Of a DNA stretch of 35,464 nt, positions 1-6,836 are shown piece by piece. Every line of letters starts with the position of its first letter. Position 1 is the stretch's first letter. The DNA lies in NCBI GenBank assembly GCA_016462185.1, contig JAEMTQ010000006.1, positions 1-35,464 on the forward strand, given 5' to 3'. Origin of the DNA: Ilumatobacteraceae bacterium (GTDB taxonomy: Bacteria; Actinomycetota; Acidimicrobiia; Acidimicrobiales; Ilumatobacteraceae). The notes under the pieces are model-generated. The model was not told where the DNA came from, made no database searches, and saw only the letters and a program-made list of their open reading frames with translations. Made by a program: the position numbers and the translations under genes.

Positions 1-43
1 TATTCGTCTTTTTCATCCGCGGGTTCGCGCCCACATTTTGCAC

Positions 44-49
44 TAGGTT
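44..49 (+). promoter_or_regulatory. Candidate -10 box, leaderless start of the nitroreductase gene
   Basis: TAGGTT fits the actinobacterial TANNNT -10 pattern and ends 8 nt before the ATG at 58. No Shine-Dalgarno sequence is visible. This placement would make transcription start at or next to the ATG at 58 rather than the GTG at 52. Inferred by eye; part of a pattern seen at several other genes here. Confidence 0.35.
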
Positions 50-57
50 TTGTGCTT

Positions 58-615
58 ATGAAGTTTGAAGAGTTGCGTGAATTGATTCGATCAAGGCGCA
101 CAGACATGATGGTCGACAAAGATCGAGCACTAGATAATGGCACGCTCGAAAAGTTGTGCGAACTTGCGATGTGGGCACCAAATCACAAAATGACGTTTCC
201 TTGGAAGTTTGCTGCCGTTACCGGTGATGCCCGTGAACGGCTCAGCAACTGCACTGCCGATGCAATGGCTCGCGAGGGCGACAAGCCTGAACGCGTCGCA
301 AAAGCCCGCACAAAGTTTCAACGCGCCCCAGTTATTTTGATCGTTGGCAGCGAACCAGGTGATACACAATTGCGAACTGAAGAAAATCGCGATGCGGTCA
401 GCGCGGGTATTCAAAATATCTTGCTTGGTGCAACAACTCTTGGTCTGGCAAGTTTTTGGTCAAGTTGCCCTCGTGGCGCCAACGACGACGTAGCTGAATT
501 TTGTAAGTTTCCAAAGGGCACACACATTACGGCGATGATCTATCTGGGCCACCCCGAACGCCAAGCACCCGTGATCGAACGACCACCGGCGAAAATCACG
601 CTTATTGCCGACTAA
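58..615 (+). CDS. Nitroreductase family protein (FMN-dependent oxidoreductase fold)
   Basis: About 185 residues, the usual size of the compact NADH oxidase/nitroreductase family. These are FMN-binding homodimers that transfer electrons from NAD(P)H to nitroaromatics, quinones or related acceptors. The N-terminal stretch with [12 protein letters not shown] and the following [12 protein letters not shown] is the typical family opening that contacts FMN. The segment [20 protein letters not shown] is the characteristic central helix (the mature 'A..Q.....A...GL.S.W' pattern), and the C-terminal MIYLGHPE also fits. The start could be GTG at 52 or ATG at 58; I prefer ATG because of the -10 spacing. 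Its stop overlaps the convergent mutase gene by 4 nt. The true substrate cannot be read from sequence. Confidence 0.85.
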   Translation: MKFEELRELIRSRRTDMMVDKDRALDNGTLEKLCELAMWAPNHKMTFPWKFAAVTGDARERLSNCTADAMAREGDKPERVAKARTKFQRAPVILIVGSEPGDTQLRTEENRDAVSAGIQNILLGATTLGLASFWSSCPRGANDDVAEFCKFPKGTHITAMIYLGHPERQAPVIERPPAKITLIAD

Positions 616-621
616 CTCGGC
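607..621. terminator. Short hairpin spanning both stop codons of convergent genes
   Basis: GCCGA CTAAC TCGGC forms a 5-bp stem with a 5-nt loop exactly where the nitroreductase and mutase genes meet; the stop codons lie in the loop and stem. No U-tract follows on either side, so intrinsic termination is uncertain. It may simply be a 3'-end stabilising hairpin. Confidence 0.3.
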
Positions 622-2216
622 TGATATACCCCGAATACTTCGCGCAAAACATCGCTGACTTCGCCCAACGTCGCGTTTGCGCGCAACGCATCTTTCATCG
701 GATACAAAACGTTGTCGCTCCCCTGCGCCGCGCTCTTCAACTTGGCTAAAGCCGCCGTCACATCGGCTTGATTTCGCGACGCACGCAGTTTTGCCACTCG
801 TGCAATCTGACTGCGCTCTAACTCAGGGTCAACTTTCTTTGGCACAAACTTTTCTTCTGACTCGGCGACGAACTTGTTGACGCCCACCAAAACGCGTGAG
901 CCATCGTCAATCGACTTCGTGTACGAATAAGCCGATTCGTCAATTTCGCCAACTTGAAAACCCGACTCGATCGCCTGCACAGCGCCACCCATTTGCTCGA
1001 TGCGCTCGATGTACTCCCACGCAAGACGCTCTACTTCGTTGGTCAACGACTCGACGTAATACGAACCAGCTAATGGATCAGGCGTGTCTGTGACACCACT
1101 TTCGTAGCCAATTATCTGTTGGGTTCGCAATGCAATGCGAGCCGCATCTTCGGTTGGCAAACTCAACGCTTCGTCAAACCCGTTGGTGTGCAAACTCTGC
1201 GTGCCGCCCAAGACCGCCGCCATGCTCTGCACAGCGACTCGAACAATGTTGTTTTGCGGCTGCTGTGCGGTCAGTGTCGAGCCGCCAGTTTGGGTGTGAA
1301 AGCGCATCAAAGCACTCGCTGGGTTTTTCGCACCAAATCGCTTTGTCATAATCGTGTGCCACATTCGTCGACTTGCACGAAACTTTGCCACTTCTTCGAA
1401 AAAATTGTTGTGCCCGTTCCAAAAGAAACTCAAACGCGGCGCAAAATCATCGACATCGAGACCCGAATCAACTGCGGCTTGCACGTATGCAATCGCATTT
1501 GACAAAGTAAACGCCAACTCTTGAACGGCGGTGCTACCTGCTTCACGAATGTGATATCCGGAGATTGAAATCGTGTTCCACTTCGGTATGTGATTAGCGC
1601 AATACGCAAAAATATCGGTGATCACACGCATTGACGGGCGCGGCGGATAAATATAAGTACCGCGCGCAATATATTCTTTCAACAAGTCGTTTTGAATTGT
1701 TCCAGAAATTTCAGTCGACTTGACACCGCGCTCTTCGGCAACTAGTTCGTAAAGCAGTAACAACACTGATGCGGTCGAGTTGATCGTCATTGAAGTCGTC
1801 ACCTTGTCGAGCGGCAAGTCGGCCAACAGCACTCGCATGTCTTCAATCGAGTCAATCGCTACGCCAACTTTGCCTACTTCGCCTGCTGCACGCGGATGAT
1901 CACTGTCGTAACCCATTTGGGTCGGCAAATCAAACGCGCACGACAACCCTGTCTGTCCCGCATTGAGCAAAAACTTGAATCGCTCGTTTGTGTCAGCGGC
2001 CGTGCCGAAACCCGCGTACTGACGCATCGTCCAAAGTCGCTCACGATGCATAGTTGGATAAATTCCACGCGTGTATGGCGCAGCCCCAGGCACACCCAAA
2101 AGTTCGGGGGCATCAAAATCGTTTAACGACTTTGCCGTATACAACGGCTCGACTGAAATTCCAGAATCAGTTTTCTTTTCAGTCACTGGTTTACCAGTCG
2201 TCTTTTTCTCAGCCAT
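612..2216 (-). CDS. Acyl-CoA mutase large subunit, methylmalonyl-CoA mutase type, lacking a B12 domain
   Basis: A 534-residue TIM-barrel catalytic subunit of the coenzyme B12-dependent acyl-CoA mutases, which interconvert methylmalonyl-CoA and succinyl-CoA or analogous substrates. Diagnostic stretches are [19 protein letters not shown] (residues 53-71), [31 protein letters not shown] (217-222) and [19 protein letters not shown]. Tyr67 (in RQYAGF) and Arg185 (in EYIARGT) occupy the positions that in methylmalonyl-CoA mutase contact the substrate carboxylate. Isobutyryl-CoA mutase has Phe and Gln there, so a carboxylated substrate is favoured. The protein stops before any C-terminal cobalamin-binding domain (no DXHXXG), so it must pair with a separate small subunit, which is not in this window. 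The ATG at 2216 has AAGGG about 9 nt upstream. The RidA gene lies 16 nt upstream in the same direction. Confidence 0.9.
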   Translation of the reverse strand: MAEKKTTGKPVTEKKTDSGISVEPLYTAKSLNDFDAPELLGVPGAAPYTRGIYPTMHRERLWTMRQYAGFGTAADTNERFKFLLNAGQTGLSCAFDLPTQMGYDSDHPRAAGEVGKVGVAIDSIEDMRVLLADLPLDKVTTSMTINSTASVLLLLYELVAEERGVKSTEISGTIQNDLLKEYIARGTYIYPPRPSMRVITDIFAYCANHIPKWNTISISGYHIREAGSTAVQELAFTLSNAIAYVQAAVDSGLDVDDFAPRLSFFWNGHNNFFEEVAKFRASRRMWHTIMTKRFGAKNPASALMRFHTQTGGSTLTAQQPQNNIVRVAVQSMAAVLGGTQSLHTNGFDEALSLPTEDAARIALRTQQIIGYESGVTDTPDPLAGSYYVESLTNEVERLAWEYIERIEQMGGAVQAIESGFQVGEIDESAYSYTKSIDDGSRVLVGVNKFVAESEEKFVPKKVDPELERSQIARVAKLRASRNQADVTAALAKLKSAAQGSDNVLYPMKDALRANATLGEVSDVLREVFGVYQPS

Positions 2217-2232
2217 AGTCGCGCCCTTAAGG

Positions 2233-2655
2233 CTACGAGTTTGGTTGCTTCGCTGCGAGCACAGAGATCTCCATCAACCATTCTGGCTTTGCCAATGCGG
2301 GCACTGTCACAAGCGTGCTTGCTGCTCGATGCCCATTCAACGCTGCATCACGCGCCGCCATCACTGACTTTAATTTCTGATCAAGCTCAGCCGAGTTTGG
2401 AGAGTTAACAACATAAGTCGTGACCGAAATGACATCGCCAAGAGACATGCCACCCTCTTTCAAAATCGACGCGATGTTTTGCCACACAACCCCAGCCTGT
2501 TCGGCAATTGTGCTCGGCACACTGCCGTCTTTGCGTGTCGGCACAACCCCAGAAGTTACGACAAGTTCAAAACCTGCTGGCACGTGCACTCCGTGCGCAT
2601 ATTGCGCTGCCGGGGCCGCCATTTCAACGGGAGATAATTCGCGTGGCTTAGTCAA
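2233..2655 (-). CDS. RidA/YjgF/YER057c/UK114 family protein
   Basis: A 140-residue member of the Rid superfamily. The best known members hydrolyse reactive enamine/imine intermediates (for example 2-aminoacrylate) made by PLP enzymes. The family landmarks are [15 protein letters not shown] at the N-terminus, the [13 protein letters not shown] strand, [26 protein letters not shown], and the C-terminal [11 protein letters not shown]...WLMEI, where the conserved Arg (about residue 110) and the following Glu of the imine-binding pocket are present. The chosen start is TTG at 2655, preceded by GTGAG; an ATG at 2622 would remove residues that align with the family N-terminus. It is probably transcribed with the mutase gene 16 nt downstream. 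RidA subfamilies differ in activity, so deaminase function is an inference. Confidence 0.85.
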   Translation of the reverse strand: MTKPRELSPVEMAAPAAQYAHGVHVPAGFELVVTSGVVPTRKDGSVPSTIAEQAGVVWQNIASILKEGGMSLGDVISVTTYVVNSPNSAELDQKLKSVMAARDAALNGHRAASTLVTVPALAKPEWLMEISVLAAKQPNS

Positions 2656-2672
2656 GACATCTCACGATAAGC

Positions 2673-2678
2673 CATAAT
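2673..2678 (+). promoter_or_regulatory. Candidate -10 box, leaderless start of the E1-like gene
   Basis: CATAAT matches TATAAT at 5 of 6 positions and ends 6 nt before the ATG at 2685. No Shine-Dalgarno sequence is visible, and the whole intergenic space to the divergent RidA gene is only 29 nt. Transcription is therefore expected to start at or very near the ATG. Confidence 0.4.
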
Positions 2679-2684
2679 TGACTG

Positions 2685-5057
2685 ATGAGCAAGAAAGCCG
2701 TTGGTAACGAAAATCTCGCCGACATCGATGTGCTCGAGAGAATTCAACAGCGCGTGTTGTGGCTTGCTGTGCGGATGGTCGACTACGCCAACCGTGAACG
2801 TGAAATACCCCCGGCCCCAGGCGGAAGAGATGCCGAGTTCAACGTAAAAGTTGGTGGCCACATGGCAAGCAGTGCATCGGTAGTCAGCATCATGACTTCA
2901 CTTTGGTTCGGTCACCTAAATGGTGACGACAAAGTTGCCGTCAAACCGCACGCTTCGCCAATCTTTCACGCGATCAAATATTTAACTGGCGAACTCGACA
3001 AATCGTATTTAAAACGGCTTCGCACACTTGGTGGTCTGCAGAGTTATCCGAGTCGCACTAAAGATCCAGATGTTGCCGACTTTTCAACTGGCTCAGTTGG
3101 CCTTGGTGCGGTCGCCCCGTTGTTTGCGTCAATGGTTCGCAGATATGTAGACGCACACTTCACTGCTCGACCAACCGCGCGTTTCATTGCCCTTGTTGGC
3201 GACGCCGAACTTGACGAGGGCAACATTTGGGAAGCCATCGCCGATCCGTCTCTGCAGGGTCTTGGCAACGTGATGTGGATCGTTGACGCCAACCGCCAAA
3301 GCCTCGACCGTGTCGTACCTGGAATGAAAATTAAAAAACTTGCAGGCTTTTTTGCCGATGCAGGTTGGCACGTGATTGAAGCCAAGTATGGCCACAAGTT
3401 GCAAGCTGCATTTGCCCAACCTGGTGGCGAAGCATTGCGCGACTACATCGATGACATGTCAAACGAGCGATACCAAAGTTTGTTCGCCGTTTATGGATCA
3501 GCACTGCGCCAAAAATTTCTTGACGGCGCACCAGACGAAGTTGTCGCATTCATCAACGATGTTTCAGACGATGATCTCGCGCCACTCGTACAAAACCTTG
3601 GTGGCCACGACATCGAAATGTTGCTCGACGCCTATCGCGAGTGCGACCTTGTCACTGATAAACCGAGCGTTGTTTTTGCCTACACCGTCAAGGGCTGGGG
3701 TTTACCAATTGCCGGCGACCCACTCAACCACGCGGCGTTACTTTCTGAGAATCAAATTAATGACCTGCGCAAGCGCAACGGCCTGACTCTCGACAACGAA
3801 TGGGAGCAATTCGAAAAAGATAGCGAAGAAGACAGGGTTTGTCGCGCCGTCGGTGGAGACATCAACAACAAGCAACTGCCAGAGCGCCCAGTTCTACAGA
3901 TTCCAAACGAAGTCAGTTTGGCAATCGGCAAAAAACCTGTTTCAACTCAAGAAATTTTTGGGCGACTATTAACCGGTCTGGGTGCAATCAAACCGATTGC
4001 CGAACGAATGGTCACGATGTCGCCAGATGTCAGCGTCAGCACAAACCTCGGTGGATGGATCAACAAATTTGGCGTGTTCAGTTCTGACGAACAACCAAAT
4101 TATTTAGGCGACGACAGACTTCTGCGATGGAATGAAGGACCTCAAGGTCGACACGTTGAACTTGGTCTAAGCGAAATGAATTTGTTTCTCGCGCTTCACG
4201 CGTTTGGTCTTGGCCACGAACTTCACGGCGAACATCTGCTGCCAATCGGCACTGTCTATGATCCGTTTGTCTGTCGCGGACTTGACGCACTTATTTACGC
4301 GCTCTACAACGGCGCAAGATTTATTTTGGTCGGCACTCCGTCGGGCGTAACGCTTGCTCCCGAAGGTGGCGCGCATCAAAGCACAGTTACAACTTCGCTC
4401 GGCATAGAACTACCAAACATGACTTATGCCGAACCGTGTTTTGCGCGAACCCTCGACTGGCTTCTTTGCAACGGCCTAGATCGTCTCAGCCAACCACACG
4501 GCGACAGCATGTATTTGCGACTCTCCACTCGGCCAATTGATCAAACACCGTTCGAAGATTTACTTGCAAAGCGTGGCGCCGATGCATTGCGCGCCGATGT
4601 TCTTGCTGGTGGATACAGATTGTGCGAACCGACCAACAATCAGCCGGCTGATTTAATCATCGCCGCCACTGGCAGCATCGTGCCTGAAGCAGTGGCCGCT
4701 GCGAAACTTCTCGAAGCCGAAGGAATCAACGCAGTTGTGCTCGATATTTGTTCTCCCGATCGCATCTACCGCGGTTGGCGTGAAGCACAACAAAACGCGA
4801 CACGACACGGCGTAACAACCAAAGATGTCGGCCACTTTGGCGCTTTGCTCGCTGAGCCAGAACGACGACTGCCAATTCTCACGGTGCAAGACTCGGCCAG
4901 TCACTCGCTGGCCTGGTTGGGTTCGGTATTTGGCTCGCGAACCGTGCCGGTCGGCGTTGACGAATTTGGCCAATCAGGCACAATTGCTGAGCTTTACGGC
5001 ACTTTTGATCTTCTTCCCGATCAGCTCGTGAACGCAGCGTTGCTCGCCTTGTCGTAG
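2685..5057 (+). CDS. Homodimeric pyruvate dehydrogenase E1/transketolase-like ThDP enzyme
   Basis: A 790-residue thiamin-diphosphate enzyme of the AceE/transketolase superfamily. The N-terminal domain carries GGHMASSAS and KPHASPIFHAIKY (His89) and the ThDP/Mg motif GDAELDEGN (172-180) ending in VDANRQSLD (Asn203 is the likely metal ligand). NHAALLSENQI resembles the mobile loop region. The pyrimidine-binding middle domain follows (ELGLSEMNLFLALHAFGLG, about 485-510, with Glu expected to activate ThDP), then a transketolase-type C-terminal domain (IIAATGSIVPEAVAAAKLLE). It is about 100 residues shorter than typical AceE (880-920) and has GDAE instead of the usual GDGE, so it belongs to a shorter E1-like branch. 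No E2 or E3 gene is nearby. A class II aldolase gene follows after 9 nt, suggesting a pathway other than the canonical pyruvate dehydrogenase complex. Substrate unknown. Confidence 0.8.
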   Translation: MSKKAVGNENLADIDVLERIQQRVLWLAVRMVDYANREREIPPAPGGRDAEFNVKVGGHMASSASVVSIMTSLWFGHLNGDDKVAVKPHASPIFHAIKYLTGELDKSYLKRLRTLGGLQSYPSRTKDPDVADFSTGSVGLGAVAPLFASMVRRYVDAHFTARPTARFIALVGDAELDEGNIWEAIADPSLQGLGNVMWIVDANRQSLDRVVPGMKIKKLAGFFADAGWHVIEAKYGHKLQAAFAQPGGEALRDYIDDMSNERYQSLFAVYGSALRQKFLDGAPDEVVAFINDVSDDDLAPLVQNLGGHDIEMLLDAYRECDLVTDKPSVVFAYTVKGWGLPIAGDPLNHAALLSENQINDLRKRNGLTLDNEWEQFEKDSEEDRVCRAVGGDINNKQLPERPVLQIPNEVSLAIGKKPVSTQEIFGRLLTGLGAIKPIAERMVTMSPDVSVSTNLGGWINKFGVFSSDEQPNYLGDDRLLRWNEGPQGRHVELGLSEMNLFLALHAFGLGHELHGEHLLPIGTVYDPFVCRGLDALIYALYNGARFILVGTPSGVTLAPEGGAHQSTVTTSLGIELPNMTYAEPCFARTLDWLLCNGLDRLSQPHGDSMYLRLSTRPIDQTPFEDLLAKRGADALRADVLAGGYRLCEPTNNQPADLIIAATGSIVPEAVAAAKLLEAEGINAVVLDICSPDRIYRGWREAQQNATRHGVTTKDVGHFGALLAEPERRLPILTVQDSASHSLAWLGSVFGSRTVPVGVDEFGQSGTIAELYGTFDLLPDQLVNAALLALS

Positions 5058-5066
5058 CCTACGAAT

Positions 5067-5888
5067 ATGGCAATCGTTGAAAAACCATCCACGAAAAAAT
5101 TAATTGACGGCATCGAGCTGACTGCAAAAACAGTCACTCAAATGGCTCCACCAAAATTTGCAACAGTTGAACAAGAGCGTCAACACCGCAAAGAAAAACT
5201 CGCAGGCGCAATGCGTATCTTTGGTCGCCTCGGTTTCGGCGAAGGCGTCGCAGGCCACATCACAGTGCGCGACCCTGAGTTTCCTGATCACTTCTGGGTG
5301 AACCCGTTCGCCAAGAGTTTCCGATACATGCGTGTTAGCGATTTGTTGCTCGTTAATCACGACGGAGAAGTCGTTTACGGCTCTCAACCTGTAAACCGCG
5401 CGGCGTTTTGTATTCACGCGGCGATTCACCAAGCGCGTCCAGATGTAATTGCTGCCGCCCACGCTCACTCACCATTCGGTAAGTCTTGGTCGTCACTAGG
5501 ACGCAAACTTGACCCGATCACACAAGACTCGTGTTACTTTTACGAAGATCACACTGTGATCACCGAACAAGGCGGAGCAGTCGTCCTCGAAATTTCTGCA
5601 GGTCAAGAAATCGCTGCGAAGTTTCCGAAAGGCAAAGCTGCCATTCATCAAAACCACGGGCTATTCACGGTCAGCGACACTGTTGATGCCGCGGCATTTT
5701 GGTTCATCACGATGGAGCGAACATGTCAAGCTCAATTGATGGCCGAAGCTGCAGGCACGCCAAAATTGATTCCGCACGAGATGGCGAGTTACACCCGAGA
5801 ACTAACTGGTTTCCCCGCTGCAGGTTGGTTGCAGTTTCAACCGTTGTGGGAAGAAATCTGTCGCACTGATCCAGATCTCTTCGATTGA
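5067..5888 (+). CDS. Class II aldolase/adducin family protein
   Basis: A 273-residue protein with the class II aldolase/adducin head fold. This family contains Zn-dependent fuculose-phosphate-type aldolases, ribulose-phosphate epimerases and non-enzymatic adducins. GFGEGVAGHITVRDPEFPDHFWVNPF (about 57-81) is the typical N-terminal phosphate/substrate loop. HAHSPFGKSWSSLGRKLDPITQD (132-154) supplies the first two Zn ligands, His132 and His134. NHGLFTVSDTVDAAAFWF supplies the third, His197. The catalytic acid is not certain from the alignment I can do by eye. It starts 9 nt after the E1-like gene and overlaps the next gene by a TTGA junction, so the three are likely one operon. The pairing with a ThDP enzyme suggests joint carbon-carbon bond chemistry on a sugar or oxoacid, but this is inference. 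Confidence 0.8.
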   Translation: MAIVEKPSTKKLIDGIELTAKTVTQMAPPKFATVEQERQHRKEKLAGAMRIFGRLGFGEGVAGHITVRDPEFPDHFWVNPFAKSFRYMRVSDLLLVNHDGEVVYGSQPVNRAAFCIHAAIHQARPDVIAAAHAHSPFGKSWSSLGRKLDPITQDSCYFYEDHTVITEQGGAVVLEISAGQEIAAKFPKGKAAIHQNHGLFTVSDTVDAAAFWFITMERTCQAQLMAEAAGTPKLIPHEMASYTRELTGFPAAGWLQFQPLWEEICRTDPDLFD

Positions 5889-6781
5889 GTTCTAGCACCG
5901 CACCACGCGGACTATCTCGCATAGCGAACACCGCGCCGCCAGAAGCACTGTTCGTCGTTTCTGCGGCGGGCCAATATTGTGGCGCAGTTATCGCTGTGCG
6001 TCTATTCGACGATCTCGCTCCGGCCAGCGTCGCCTGGCTTCGTGTGATTGGCGCGGCAATTGTGCTCATCGCATTTTCTTATCCTTCTCTCAAAAAAGGT
6101 GGTAGTTGGTCGCGCGAGCAACTTCTAGCCGTCAGTCTTTTTGGTATCTCGACCGCGTTGATGAATTTGTTTTTCTATTTGGCGATTCAACATCTTGATT
6201 TAGGCAAAGGTGTTGCAATTGAATTCATTGGACCAATTACCGTTGCGGCACTTCGCACCCGCACGACCCGCAATGCAATGGCGTTGGTTTTAGCAGTAAT
6301 TGGGGTGGTGATTTTGTCGGGGCTTGAACTTGGCAATGAACCACTTGGGCTTGTTTACATCTTTTTGGCGTCGATCATGTGGGCCTTATATATAGTCATC
6401 GGTTCTAAAGTTGCTGGCTTTGATCGCGGTGTTTCGGGGCTCGGCATCGGTCTGTTAATCGGCGCACTTTTCATTGCTCCGTTTGGTGCGCCGTCAAGTG
6501 GCCCAGCATTTCAAACACCGTGGATTCTGGCGACGTGTGTTCTTGTTGGCATCTTGTCAAATGCAATTGGCTACGGCATTGATCAATTCACACTTCGACG
6601 AATTCCAGTGCGACGATTTTCTGTGCTGCTCGCGTTGCTTCCAGTGACTGCAACAGTCTTCGGATTAATTTTTCTCAATCAAGTGCCAAGCATCACAGAT
6701 TTAATTGGCATCGGATTTGTGTTGATTGGTGTTGTTGTGCAACAACGCGACACACTTCCACCAACCGAAGTCGTCGCCTAA
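5885..6781 (+). CDS. EamA/DMT family exporter, RhtA-like
   Basis: A 298-residue integral membrane protein with about ten hydrophobic helices in two EamA repeats, typical of drug/metabolite transporters. Segments such as NLFFYLAIQHLDLGKGVAIEFIGPITVA and ALYIVIGSKVAG, and the late LRRIPVRRFSVLLALLPVTATVFGLIFL, closely follow the pattern of E. coli RhtA, a threonine/homoserine exporter (compare 'FYLSIQTVPLGIAVALEFTGPLAVA' as recalled). The start is TTG at 5885, whose TTGA overlaps the upstream aldolase stop and indicates translational coupling. An amino-acid or small-metabolite export role is likely; the cargo may relate to the two enzymes upstream. Confidence 0.8.
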   Translation: MSSSTAPRGLSRIANTAPPEALFVVSAAGQYCGAVIAVRLFDDLAPASVAWLRVIGAAIVLIAFSYPSLKKGGSWSREQLLAVSLFGISTALMNLFFYLAIQHLDLGKGVAIEFIGPITVAALRTRTTRNAMALVLAVIGVVILSGLELGNEPLGLVYIFLASIMWALYIVIGSKVAGFDRGVSGLGIGLLIGALFIAPFGAPSSGPAFQTPWILATCVLVGILSNAIGYGIDQFTLRRIPVRRFSVLLALLPVTATVFGLIFLNQVPSITDLIGIGFVLIGVVVQQRDTLPPTEVVA

Positions 6782-6786
6782 CTAGC

Positions 6787-6826
6787 AACTCTCTCGTAGT
6801 AGACTGATAGAGCGGGCGAGGGAGTT
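6787..6826 (+). promoter_or_regulatory. Leader hairpin covering the ribosome binding site of the SpoIID gene
   Basis: AACTCTCTCG (6787-6796) can pair with CGAGGGAGTT (6817-6826): ten base pairs with one G-U and a 20-nt loop. The 3' arm contains GGGAG, the only plausible Shine-Dalgarno sequence, 12 nt before the ATG at 6837. When folded the RBS would be occluded. This could be a translational control element, a DNA operator, or coincidence. Confidence 0.35.
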
Positions 6827-6836
6827 CTAATTCTCT

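Noticed and set aside
612-2216. Isobutyryl-CoA or 2-hydroxyisobutyryl-CoA mutase assignment
   Set aside because: The substrate-site residues Tyr67 and Arg185 match methylmalonyl-CoA mutase; the others have different residues at these positions.
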